Shown here: positions 1-7,207 of the stretch, piece by piece | Numbering within the stretch: position 1 is the stretch's first letter | How the letters are laid out: each line of letters begins with the position of its first letter | Origin: Deltaproteobacteria bacterium | GTDB taxonomy: Bacteria; Myxococcota_A; UBA9042; PHBI01 | Direction of reading: 5' to 3' | Assembly: GCA_011526585.1 (NCBI GenBank) | Contig: WYBB01000170.1 | Coordinates: forward strand, 20,394-84,393 | Length of the DNA stretch: 64,000 nt | Position numbers and translations under genes: made by a program | The notes under the pieces: model-generated | Told to the model about the DNA's origin: nothing | The model's input: the letters and a program-made list of their open reading frames with translations, nothing else | Database searches by the model: none

Positions 1-1100
1 TCCGACACGACGCCGACGTGTCCCTCGGATTGCTCGATGAAGCCCTGCACCATGCTCAGGCCGAGGCCCGCGCCGTGCCCGAAGTCCTTGGTGGTGAAGA
101 AGGGCTCGAAGGCGCTGGCGAGGACCTCGGGCATCATGCCGCTGCCGTCGTCGACGACGACGATGCGGACGTAGTCTCCGCCGCGCAAGGGGGCGTGACC
201 CGCGGGTGCGCCCATCTGCGCCGCCGCCTCGCCGTTGGGCGAGATGCTGACGTTGTCGGCTCGCAAGACGAGACGACCGCCGCGCCGCATGGCGTCGCGC
301 GCGTTCGTCGCGAGATCGACGAGCGCGATCTCGATCTGCGCGGGATCGACCCGGACCGGCCAGAGCCCGCGCGCGACCTCGAGCGTGAGCGTGCCGTTTG
401 TGCCGAGCAGGTGTCGGAGCGCCGGCGCCATCGCCTCCAGGACCGCGCCGAGCTCCACCACGCGGTTGTCGAGCCGCTGGCGCTGCGAGTAGGCCAGCAG
501 GCGACTGACCAGCGTCGTTCCGCGATCGGCGGCCGACGAGATCAGCTGCGCCAGCGATCGCCCGTACGTATCGGCCTCGAGGTGCTCGATGAGGAGCTCG
601 ACGTTGCCGACGATGATCGCCAGCAAGTTATTGAAATCGTGAGCGATTCCGCTCGCGAGCCGGACCGCGGCCTCCATGCGCTGCGCGCGCTTGAGCGCGG
701 TGACGTCGTGGCCGACGACGAGGATGCCGTCGATCGCGCCGCGCTCGTCGCGGGTCGGCTGGTAGACGAAGCTCAGGTAGCGCGTCTCGGGCGCCTGGTC
801 GGGCTTGGAGCGCAGGACGATCGGCACGGCCTCGCCGACGAACGGCTCGCCGGTCGCGTAGGCCTCGTCCAGGCGCTCGAAGAAGCCCTGCCCGACGAGG
901 TCCGGGAAGACCTCGCGCACGGTGCGCCCGATGATCTCACCGCGGCCGCCGATGAGGCTCCGATAGGCGGCGTTGGCGAGCTCGAAGCGGTGCTCCGGCC
1001 CGCGCATGATCGTCATGAAGCTCGGCGCCTGCTCGAAGAAGCCGAGGAGCCGCGTGCGCTCGTGGGCGCTCCGCGCGTCGCCGTCGTGGGAACCGCTCAC
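1..1100 (-). CDS. PAS-domain sensor histidine kinase (3' end outside window)
   Basis: Sensor kinase that autophosphorylates on His and passes the phosphate to a response regulator. From the GTG at 1098-1100, 366 codons are visible and the frame is still open at base 1. A PAS domain occupies about residues 20-135. The phosphoacceptor is His154, in the motif GIAHDFNNLL (the HDFNN type of HisKA). An N-box (TNARDAM), the DDGSG nucleotide-binding loop and a GAGLGLS G2 box follow. There is no transmembrane segment, so it is probably cytosolic. The start lies 4 bp after the stop of the REC-EAL gene, so the two are very likely cotranscribed and may be cognate partners. A C-terminal receiver beyond the window edge is possible, since this kinase type is often hybrid. 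Family is certain; the signal sensed is unknown. Confidence 0.9.
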   Translation of the reverse strand, partial: MSGSHDGDARSAHERTRLLGFFEQAPSFMTIMRGPEHRFELANAAYRSLIGGRGEIIGRTVREVFPDLVGQGFFERLDEAYATGEPFVGEAVPIVLRSKPDQAPETRYLSFVYQPTRDERGAIDGILVVGHDVTALKRAQRMEAAVRLASGIAHDFNNLLAIIVGNVELLIEHLEADTYGRSLAQLISSAADRGTTLVSRLLAYSQRQRLDNRVVELGAVLEAMAPALRHLLGTNGTLTLEVARGLWPVRVDPAQIEIALVDLATNARDAMRRGGRLVLRADNVSISPNGEAAAQMGAPAGHAPLRGGDYVRIVVVDDGSGMMPEVLASAFEPFFTTKDFGHGAGLGLSMVQGFIEQSEGHVGVVS

Positions 1101-1104
1101 CGCG

Positions 1105-2337
1105 TCACCGCGCCTGCGTCCCGATCAGCGGGCGGGCGCCCAGCCAGGCGGGCACGGCGCCGTCGGGCATGGGACGCGCGATGTGGTAGCCCTGCGCCAG
1201 ATCGCAGCCGGCCTCGCGCAGCATCGTCAGCGCTGGCTCGTCCTCGACCCCCTCGGCGGTCACCTCGAGCTCGAGGCCGTGGGCGAGCCCGATCATGGCG
1301 CGGATGATCGTGCGCGCCTCGGCGGAGGTGGCGGCGCTCATCACGAACGACTTGTCGATCTTCAGCTCCGAGAAGGGCAGCCGCGCAAGCTGCGCGATCG
1401 ACGAATAGCCGACGCCGAAGTCGTCGATCGAGAGGCGGAAGCCCTTGAAGCGCAGGCGCGTCAGCAGATCGAGCGAGGTCGTCGGATCGGAGAGCGCGCT
1501 GGTCTCGGTGATCTCGAGGATCACGCGCTGCGGGCGCAGGCCGTGCGCGAGGCAGCGGCCGGCGAGGCGATCGGCGAAGCCGATGTCGCCGAGCGAGCGG
1601 CGCGAGATGTTGAACGAGAGCCTGGTCTCGCCTTCGGGCAGGGCCGACGTGAACCAGGTGAGCGCCAGCTCGAAGAGATGGTCGGTCAGCGCGTCGATGA
1701 GGCCGAGGTGCTCGGCCGCGACGACGAAGCGATCCGGCGCGATCGGCCCGTGCTCGGGGTGCTGCCAGCGGGCGAGCGCCTCGAAGCCGGCGACCGCGCC
1801 CGAGGCACAGAGGATCTTGGGCTGATAGGCGAGGCTGAGCTCGCGCCGGGCGAGCGCGGTCTCGAGCATCGACGCCGTGATGGCGACCTCGTTCCTGGAC
1901 TGCCGACCCGAGCGTGGCACCGGGCGCACGGCCCCCTGCCCCTCGCGCAGGAGCGTGCGAAACTTGGCGGGCGTGAACGGCTTGGACACGACCCCGGCGA
2001 TCGCGAGGCCGTGCTCGAGCGCGGACAGCCGCGCGGCCTCGAGCACGCGGCTGCCGACGCCGCTGGTGATGATGACGCTGGCGCGGCACCCGGAATCGCC
2101 GAGGCGTCGCAGCACCTCGATGCCGTCGACCTCGGGCATGACCAGGTCGAGCGCGATGTGGCTCGGCTCCCACGCGTCCATCTCGTGGAAGAAGACCTCC
2201 GGATCGGTGAGCGCGCGCGCCTCGAAGCCGGCCGAGAGCGCGATGTTCGCGATGGTCGTGCCGACCGCCGCCTCGTCATCGAGGATCAGCAACCTCCGCA
2301 CGTCGCTGTCACGCTCCGCGGCCACCGCAAGCTCCAC
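1105..2337 (-). CDS. Response regulator with EAL (c-di-GMP phosphodiesterase) domain
   Basis: 410 aa, GTG start. A receiver domain (about residues 15-130) has acidic residues at 20-21, phosphoacceptor Asp64 in LDLVMPEVDG and the conserved Lys in SKPFTP. An EAL domain follows (about 160-405). The residues expected of an active c-di-GMP-specific phosphodiesterase are visible: EAL in GFEALARW, Asn in SFNIS, Glu in EITET, the loop-6 motif DDFGVGYSS, Lys in LKIDKS, Glu in AEGVED and Gln in AQGYH. It should therefore hydrolyse c-di-GMP to pGpG under control of phosphorylation. The histidine kinase gene starts 4 bp downstream, which suggests a kinase/EAL-regulator pair. The Shine-Dalgarno sequence before the GTG is weak, so the exact start is less sure than the function. 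Confidence 0.93.
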   Translation of the reverse strand: MELAVAAERDSDVRRLLILDDEAAVGTTIANIALSAGFEARALTDPEVFFHEMDAWEPSHIALDLVMPEVDGIEVLRRLGDSGCRASVIITSGVGSRVLEAARLSALEHGLAIAGVVSKPFTPAKFRTLLREGQGAVRPVPRSGRQSRNEVAITASMLETALARRELSLAYQPKILCASGAVAGFEALARWQHPEHGPIAPDRFVVAAEHLGLIDALTDHLFELALTWFTSALPEGETRLSFNISRRSLGDIGFADRLAGRCLAHGLRPQRVILEITETSALSDPTTSLDLLTRLRFKGFRLSIDDFGVGYSSIAQLARLPFSELKIDKSFVMSAATSAEARTIIRAMIGLAHGLELEVTAEGVEDEPALTMLREAGCDLAQGYHIARPMPDGAVPAWLGARPLIGTQAR

Positions 2338-2395
2338 CTTGAAGAACTTCGATTCGACCGCAGGAGGTGGCTCCTGTCAAGGTTGCGCGCGCCCT

Positions 2396-2872
2396 TCAGC
2401 GCAGCTCCTCCGGGCGCACGACGAGGAGGCGCACACGCCCGGTGGCGACGACGCGCTGATCGGCGTCGACGACCGTCGCCTCCCACACCTGGGTCGTGCG
2501 CCCGCGCGTGATCGGCGTGCCGCGGCACCTCAGGACCGCGCCCACGCGCACGGCGCGGATGAAGCTCGTGTGGTTCTCGAGCCCGACCACGCCGCCCTCG
2601 TGGCCGCGCGCCCTGGCCGCAAGCGTCGCGCCGTAGGAGCACACCGTCTCGATCACGCCGCAGTGCACGCCGCCGTGCACGAGGCCGAAGGGCTGAAGGT
2701 GATGTACGCCGACGGTCCACTCGACCTCGACCGCGTCCGCCGTCGCGCTCACGATGCGGATCCCCATCGCGCTGACCCAGCCGTCGACGATCGGGCTCGA
2801 AGCGGCGCGCGCCGTCGCCGGAGACGACGGCGGTGCTGGAGGCGGCGGCGGTGACTCGTCCGAGGCGCTCAT
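2396..2872 (-). CDS. PaaI-type hotdog-fold thioesterase
   Basis: Hotdog-fold acyl-CoA thioesterase of the PaaI / DUF4442-like group. After a Pro-rich leader (residues 8-20), the core contains HHLQPFGLVHGGVHCGVIET; the HGG turn and the downstream acidic residue are the usual catalytic signature. I chose the ATG at 2870-2872, which has GGA a few bases upstream. A TTG three codons earlier (2881) is the alternative. The protein is 158 aa, a normal length for the family. It follows the Nudix gene by about 18 bp on the same strand. A thioesterase next to a CoA-type Nudix hydrolase suggests acyl-CoA/CoA turnover. The substrate cannot be read from sequence; aromatic or medium-chain acyl-CoA is typical of the family. 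Confidence 0.85.
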   Translation of the reverse strand: MSASDESPPPPPAPPSSPATARAASSPIVDGWVSAMGIRIVSATADAVEVEWTVGVHHLQPFGLVHGGVHCGVIETVCSYGATLAARARGHEGGVVGLENHTSFIRAVRVGAVLRCRGTPITRGRTTQVWEATVVDADQRVVATGRVRLLVVRPEELR

Positions 2873-2890
2873 GCCGTCCAACCTGGACCT

Positions 2891-3493
2891 TCAAGGCAGC
2901 GCGCGCAAGAGCGTGCGCAACATCTGGTGGGTCAGACCCCAGACGACGTCGCCCTCGAGGTCCCACGCCGGCGCCGGCCAGCGCACGCCGAGCATGCGCC
3001 ACGGACGTGTGGTCGCGCGCTCCGGCCGGCGCAGCTCGGAGAGCGCCGCCCAACGCACGGCGCTGACCTCGGCGTTGGGCGTGAAGGCGAGCTCGGCCTC
3101 GACGCTGAAGACGAACGGGCTCACCAGCATCGGCAGGACGCGCGGCGCCACGCCGAAGATCGCCCGCGCCCCGCGCGCCGGCGCGACGGTGACGACCGGT
3201 GGCAAGGCGCCGATGAGCCGCTCGCGCGCGAGCTCGACGCCGATCTCCTCGCGCGTCTCGCGCATCGTCGTGGCGACGAGATCGCGATCGGTGTGAGCAC
3301 GCCGGCCACCGGGCAGCGCCATGTGCCCCGACCAGGGGTCGCCGTCGCGACGCGCGCGCCTGACGAGCAGGACCTCGGCGAGGTCTGTCGTCTCGCCGCG
3401 CAGCACCACCGCCACCGCCGCCTCCTGCACGAGCCGCGTGCGCGGCCAGGCTCGGCGCGGCGGAAGGCGTAGCCCGGCCAGCGCGCGCGTCAC
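2891..3493 (-). CDS. Nudix hydrolase, CoA pyrophosphatase-like
   Basis: 200 aa. The Nudix box lies in LPGGRRAHTDRDLVATTMRE followed by TREEIGV. The spacing and the LPGG...DLVATxxRE pattern match the CoA/acyl-CoA pyrophosphatase branch (NudL/NUDT7-like) rather than MutT. The catalytic REXXEE core is intact. The start is a GTG overlapping the stop of the upstream beta-propeller lipoprotein gene by 4 bp (GTGA), so the two are translationally coupled. It is followed closely by the PaaI thioesterase. Predicted role: cleavage of CoA derivatives to 3',5'-ADP and (acyl)phosphopantetheine in the cytosol. A second, clearer member of the same branch is at 20230-20859. Confidence 0.85.
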   Translation of the reverse strand: MTRALAGLRLPPRRAWPRTRLVQEAAVAVVLRGETTDLAEVLLVRRARRDGDPWSGHMALPGGRRAHTDRDLVATTMRETREEIGVELARERLIGALPPVVTVAPARGARAIFGVAPRVLPMLVSPFVFSVEAELAFTPNAEVSAVRWAALSELRRPERATTRPWRMLGVRWPAPAWDLEGDVVWGLTHQMLRTLLRALP

Positions 3494-5343
3494 GGCGTGT
3501 CGGGTCCGCGTCGCCACACGCGCCAGCCGGTGCCGCCGCCGGGCATCAGCACCACGCGCCCGTCGGGCGAGGGTGCGAGCAGGCCCGGCGCGCGCTCGAG
3601 CGCGAGGCTCTCGGTGGCGCGCGCGACCGGCGGATCGTCGCGGCCGAGATCGACGACGACCAGGCGCCGCCGATCGGCGACGAAGAGCTCGTCGCCGACG
3701 CAGGCGACCGCCTCGGGCTGCGAGACGTCGAAGCGCGTGAGCTCGCGCGCGCCGTCGGGCGTGTGCACGCTCCAGCCGAGGTTGTAGCGGTAGACGAGCA
3801 CGCGCGCGCCGCAGACCGCGATCCGGGCGACCGCGCCGAAGCGCGCCTGCTCGACGGCCGGGCCCGAGTCGGCGCGCCAGACCGCGGCGAAGTCGTGCGC
3901 GACGGCGCTCAGCGCGCGACCGCCGTCGAAGACCGCGAACTGCGGGGTCGCCCGGGGCGCGAGCACCTCGGGCGTCGCCCCGTCGGCGACCGGCGCGAGC
4001 ACGAGCCCGTAGTCGCCGCCGCCGTAGAGCGCGTTCAGGAGGAAGCCGGGCCGGCCCGCCGCCCAGCGCGGCACGAGGTTGGTCGTCTTGCCGATCCCGA
4101 GCGCGCGCGCCGGACCGAGCAAACACCGGTCGAACACGGCGGCGACCGCGACCTGCAGCGCGTTGAAGACGTCGCGGCGATAGGAGAGCGTCCACAGCGT
4201 CTCCTCGTCGGAAAAGCCCGCGGCGATGACGACCCCGTGGCGGCCGAGCACGTCGTGGTCGCAGACGACCTCGCCGCGCGCCACGTCGAGCACCTCGATC
4301 GCGCCGCCGCCGACGCCGACCGCGAGCCGCCCGCTCGGCGAGAAGTCGATGGCGCTCCAGCCGCCCGCCTGCGCGACGAGCCGTGAGCGCACCCCGTCCG
4401 CGCCGAGCTCGATCCAGCCGGCCCGGCTGGCGCCCGGCGCGATCACGACCAGCGCGTCACGCGCGACCAGGCCGACCACGGCGAGCTCGGGCCCGCTCTC
4501 GAGCACCCCGAGCAGCCGGCCGGTCGACAGCTCCACGACGTGCAGCTCGGGCGGGCGCTGGGACTCCCAGCAGGTCGTCACCGCGCGGTCGAGCCCGCGA
4601 TCGACGACGAAGGTCTGAGCGTGGCAGCCGAGCTCGACCCGGCCCGCGCCGCCGACCTCCTCGAGCGTCTTCGAGCCCGCGCGCCAGAGCGAGCTCCCGT
4701 CCTGCGAGGCGACGATGCGCGCGCCGTCCGCGGGCGCGGGCTTCACCTCGCTCAAGGTCGTCGCGTCGGCGCGCGCGAGGTGCACGCCGTAGGCGTTGGT
4801 GATCCACCAGCCGGCCTCGCCGCCCATCGCCGGCATGAGCCCGGTCGGCCAGGCCGGCGGCTGGATCCCGCCGCGATCGCCGGGCTGCGGCGGCGAGCTG
4901 AGCCCGGGCAGGACACGCTCGCTCCTGACCTCGCCGGCGACGGCGCCGAGCACGATGAGCCGCTCGTCGGCCTCGTCGGTGCGGCCGAGCAGTGCCACCT
5001 CGGCGCCGTCGCGCGACCAGGCGATGAAGTTGACCGGGCCCGGCAGGGCGCGCCGCCAGACCTCGTTCCTGGCGGGCAGCGCCAGCGAAAAGACGTGCTC
5101 GGCCGTGGCGATGACGACGCGGTCGCGCGTGGGCGAGACCGCGAGCGCGCGCCACGCCTCCTTGCCGAGGGCCTCGGTGACGAGCGGCCGATCGGGCGGC
5201 AGGGAGAGGCGCGGCGCGCGAACGGGCGGCGCGGTGATCCCATCGCCGACCGGTTCGGGCGGCGCGGTCTCGCCGCGACAGCCGGCAACCGCGCTCGCGA
5301 GGAGCGCGATCCCGATCGCGCCGAGGTGGGTGTCTCGTCTCAC
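3490..5343 (-). CDS. Beta-propeller (WD40/PQQ-like) lipoprotein
   Basis: 617 aa with a lipoprotein signal peptide: Arg-rich start, hydrophobic core, lipobox AVAGC with Cys22. The mature part has repeated segments of the type 'W.xDGAEVALLGR', 'FSPSGRLAVGVG', 'SPDGRVVLMPGG' with aromatic/Asp-Gly turns, as in WD40-like or PQQ-like propellers. No catalytic motif is visible, so it is probably an outer-membrane or periplasmic scaffold or binding protein. It starts 26 bp after the stop of the radical-SAM aminomutase gene, and its stop overlaps the Nudix start. It is therefore in the middle of an apparent operon of otherwise cytosolic enzymes, which is odd. Specific function unknown. Confidence 0.8.
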   Translation of the reverse strand: MRRDTHLGAIGIALLASAVAGCRGETAPPEPVGDGITAPPVRAPRLSLPPDRPLVTEALGKEAWRALAVSPTRDRVVIATAEHVFSLALPARNEVWRRALPGPVNFIAWSRDGAEVALLGRTDEADERLIVLGAVAGEVRSERVLPGLSSPPQPGDRGGIQPPAWPTGLMPAMGGEAGWWITNAYGVHLARADATTLSEVKPAPADGARIVASQDGSSLWRAGSKTLEEVGGAGRVELGCHAQTFVVDRGLDRAVTTCWESQRPPELHVVELSTGRLLGVLESGPELAVVGLVARDALVVIAPGASRAGWIELGADGVRSRLVAQAGGWSAIDFSPSGRLAVGVGGGAIEVLDVARGEVVCDHDVLGRHGVVIAAGFSDEETLWTLSYRRDVFNALQVAVAAVFDRCLLGPARALGIGKTTNLVPRWAAGRPGFLLNALYGGGDYGLVLAPVADGATPEVLAPRATPQFAVFDGGRALSAVAHDFAAVWRADSGPAVEQARFGAVARIAVCGARVLVYRYNLGWSVHTPDGARELTRFDVSQPEAVACVGDELFVADRRRLVVVDLGRDDPPVARATESLALERAPGLLAPSPDGRVVLMPGGGTGWRVWRRGPDTP

Positions 5344-5369
5344 CCGAGCAGTCTAATCGAAGGCGACGA

Positions 5370-6863
5370 TCACTCCCACTCGACGTGGCCGAAGATCGCC
5401 GGCTTGCGCCGCTCGACCCCGGCGGCGCGCGCGCCCCCTTCCTCGAGCATGCGCCTCAGCTCGGGCTCGAAGAAGAACTCGCGCTCGTGCGCCAGCGGGC
5501 GCAGCTGGTCGAGCCAGGTCGCCTCACGATCGTAGCGCGCGAAGAACGGCCGGCCGACCCAGTCGGGGTTGCGCGCCTGCAGGAAGCGCAAGACGAAGGC
5601 CTCCTCGCCCGCGACCGTCGCCACGCCGTCGACGACGACCTTGCCCGGCGTGGCGCTCATCGAGGGGCCGCGCACGGTGCGGGCGAGCCCGGAGATCTGC
5701 GTGAACGCCTCGCGGAAGATCTCGTAGGCGCGCGCCAGCGGCACCGCGAAGTAGTTCTTGGGGCCGGTGTCGCGCTCGACGAACATGTAATACGGCACGA
5801 GCCCGAGCTGCACCTGCAGGCGCCACATCTCCGCCCAGGTGCGCGCGTCGTCGTTGATGTGCCGGATGAGCGGCGCCTGGCAGCGCACGACCGCGCCGGT
5901 GTCGCGGATACGGCGCACCGCCTCCTGCGCGGCCGGCGTCTCGAGCTCGCGCGGGTGGCTGAAGTGCGCCATCAGCGCGAGGTGCTTGCCCGACGCAACG
6001 ATCGCCTCGAAGAGGCGCAGGAGCTCGTCGGCGTCCTTGTCGGTGAGGAAGCGCTGCGGCCAGTAGGCCGGGGCCTTGGTGCCGATGCGGATCGAGGTGA
6101 CGTGGTCGAGGCGCGGGTCGAGCAGCGGCGCGACGTAGCGCTCGAGCAGCGAGGTGCGCATCATCATCGGGTCGCCGCCGGTGAAGAGCACGCTCGAGAC
6201 CTCGTCGTGCTCGGCCAGGTAGCGCGAGAGCCCGTCGACCTCGCGGCTGGCGAAGCGCAGCTCGTCCAGGCCGACGAACTGCGCCCAGCGGAAACAGTAG
6301 GTGCAATAGGCGTGGCAGGTCTGCCCCTGCGACGGGAAGAAGAGGACCGTCTCGCGATACTTGTGCTGCATGCCGGGCAGCGGCTCGCCGTCGACGCGCG
6401 GCACGTTGAGCTCGCGCTGGCCGGCGGGGTGCGGGTTCATGCGCGCCTGGATCGTGCGCGCCGCGGCGAGGATCTCCACCTCGCCGGCGCCTTTTTGGTG
6501 CAGGTCGATCATCGTCGCGAGATCCGCGGGATCGAGCATGCCGGGCTGCGGAAAGGTCAGCTGATAGATCGGATCGTCGGGGATGCGGCTCCAGTCGATG
6601 AGCTCCTCGACGACGTAGTTGTTGGTGCGGAACGGCAACACCGCGCTCACCGCCTTCATCGCCAGGCGCTGCTCCGGCGTAAGCACGTCGAGACAGCTCA
6701 TCTGGTCGAGATCGCCGCGCTGCAAGGCGCGATAGCGGCGGAGCGGCTGCCTCACGCGCGGTAGCGCACGGAGCCGGTGCCCTTCGGCAACCCCGCCGGG
6801 TGCGACCGGGCGCGGGTAGGTGATCCCCTCCGTCGGCAATGCGAGATCGATGGCGGTGCTCAT
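5370..6863 (-). CDS. KamA-family radical SAM aminomutase-like protein
   Basis: 497 aa radical SAM enzyme related to lysine 2,3-aminomutase. The ATG at 6861-6863 has a perfect AGGAGG Shine-Dalgarno sequence, so this start is preferred to longer ones. The [4Fe-4S]/SAM cluster motif is Cys183, Cys187, Cys190 (CHAYCTYC), followed by the GGDP motif (residues 229-232) typical of the family. A TPGK motif places Lys408 where the PLP-binding Lys would be. In characterised lysine 2,3-aminomutases the PLP motif is preceded by VDAPGGGG, whose Asp contacts the substrate lysine; here the segment reads PSMSATPGK with no Asp. The substrate may therefore not be lysine. Heads the probable operon running down to the thioesterase at 2396. 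Confidence 0.85.
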   Translation of the reverse strand: MSTAIDLALPTEGITYPRPVAPGGVAEGHRLRALPRVRQPLRRYRALQRGDLDQMSCLDVLTPEQRLAMKAVSAVLPFRTNNYVVEELIDWSRIPDDPIYQLTFPQPGMLDPADLATMIDLHQKGAGEVEILAAARTIQARMNPHPAGQRELNVPRVDGEPLPGMQHKYRETVLFFPSQGQTCHAYCTYCFRWAQFVGLDELRFASREVDGLSRYLAEHDEVSSVLFTGGDPMMMRTSLLERYVAPLLDPRLDHVTSIRIGTKAPAYWPQRFLTDKDADELLRLFEAIVASGKHLALMAHFSHPRELETPAAQEAVRRIRDTGAVVRCQAPLIRHINDDARTWAEMWRLQVQLGLVPYYMFVERDTGPKNYFAVPLARAYEIFREAFTQISGLARTVRGPSMSATPGKVVVDGVATVAGEEAFVLRFLQARNPDWVGRPFFARYDREATWLDQLRPLAHEREFFFEPELRRMLEEGGARAAGVERRKPAIFGHVEWE

Positions 6864-7207
6864 GAAACCTCCTGGCAAGCGAGGCTCGCGCCTCGGGTTG
6901 GATGTTTGCGGGCATTCGCGCCTGTCTCGGACAGGCCACCCGTTGAGGGGGCGGTACGACGAGGCACCGCGGGCTGTGCGTCTGGCGCTCCGGTCACGCC
7001 GGCGCGATCGTCGGGCCCGCAAAGGGGCGGAGATCGCGCGGCGCACCGCTCGAATTCGAGACGCCGGACCTTTGACCATCTGGCACGAGATCGAGGGAGT
7101 CAACCCCAGGGCGCGCGACTTTCGCCCGTGCGCGTCGATCGCCTTCGCCGATTCACGCTATTTCAGTCACTTGGCACGGGCGCGCCGGATGTGCTCATGG
7201 CGCTTTT
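6864..7207 (-). promoter_or_regulatory. Intergenic region upstream of the KamA-family gene
   Basis: 344 bp without a convincing gene, between the end of the mscS-like gene and the start of the aminomutase gene. It must hold the terminator or readthrough of the former and the promoter of the latter. It contains the AGGAGG ribosome-binding site next to the start at 6863 and a perfect hairpin at 6920-6936. I see no good -35/-10 pair and no full sigma-54 site: two TGGCACG matches (7081, 7172) lack the downstream GC element. Confidence 0.4.
6920..6936. other. Perfect 7-bp hairpin in the kamA-like leader
   Basis: GCCTGTC, loop TCG, GACAGGC. It lies 57 bp upstream of the aminomutase ATG, inside the probable 5' untranslated region. 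It has no T-tract in either direction. It could be an operator dyad or an mRNA leader stem; role unknown. Confidence 0.4.

Noticed and set aside
7172..7178. TGGCACG as a possible sigma-54 -24 element (also at 7081 and 16592)
   Set aside because: None is followed by the TTGC -12 element at the correct spacing, so these are chance matches.
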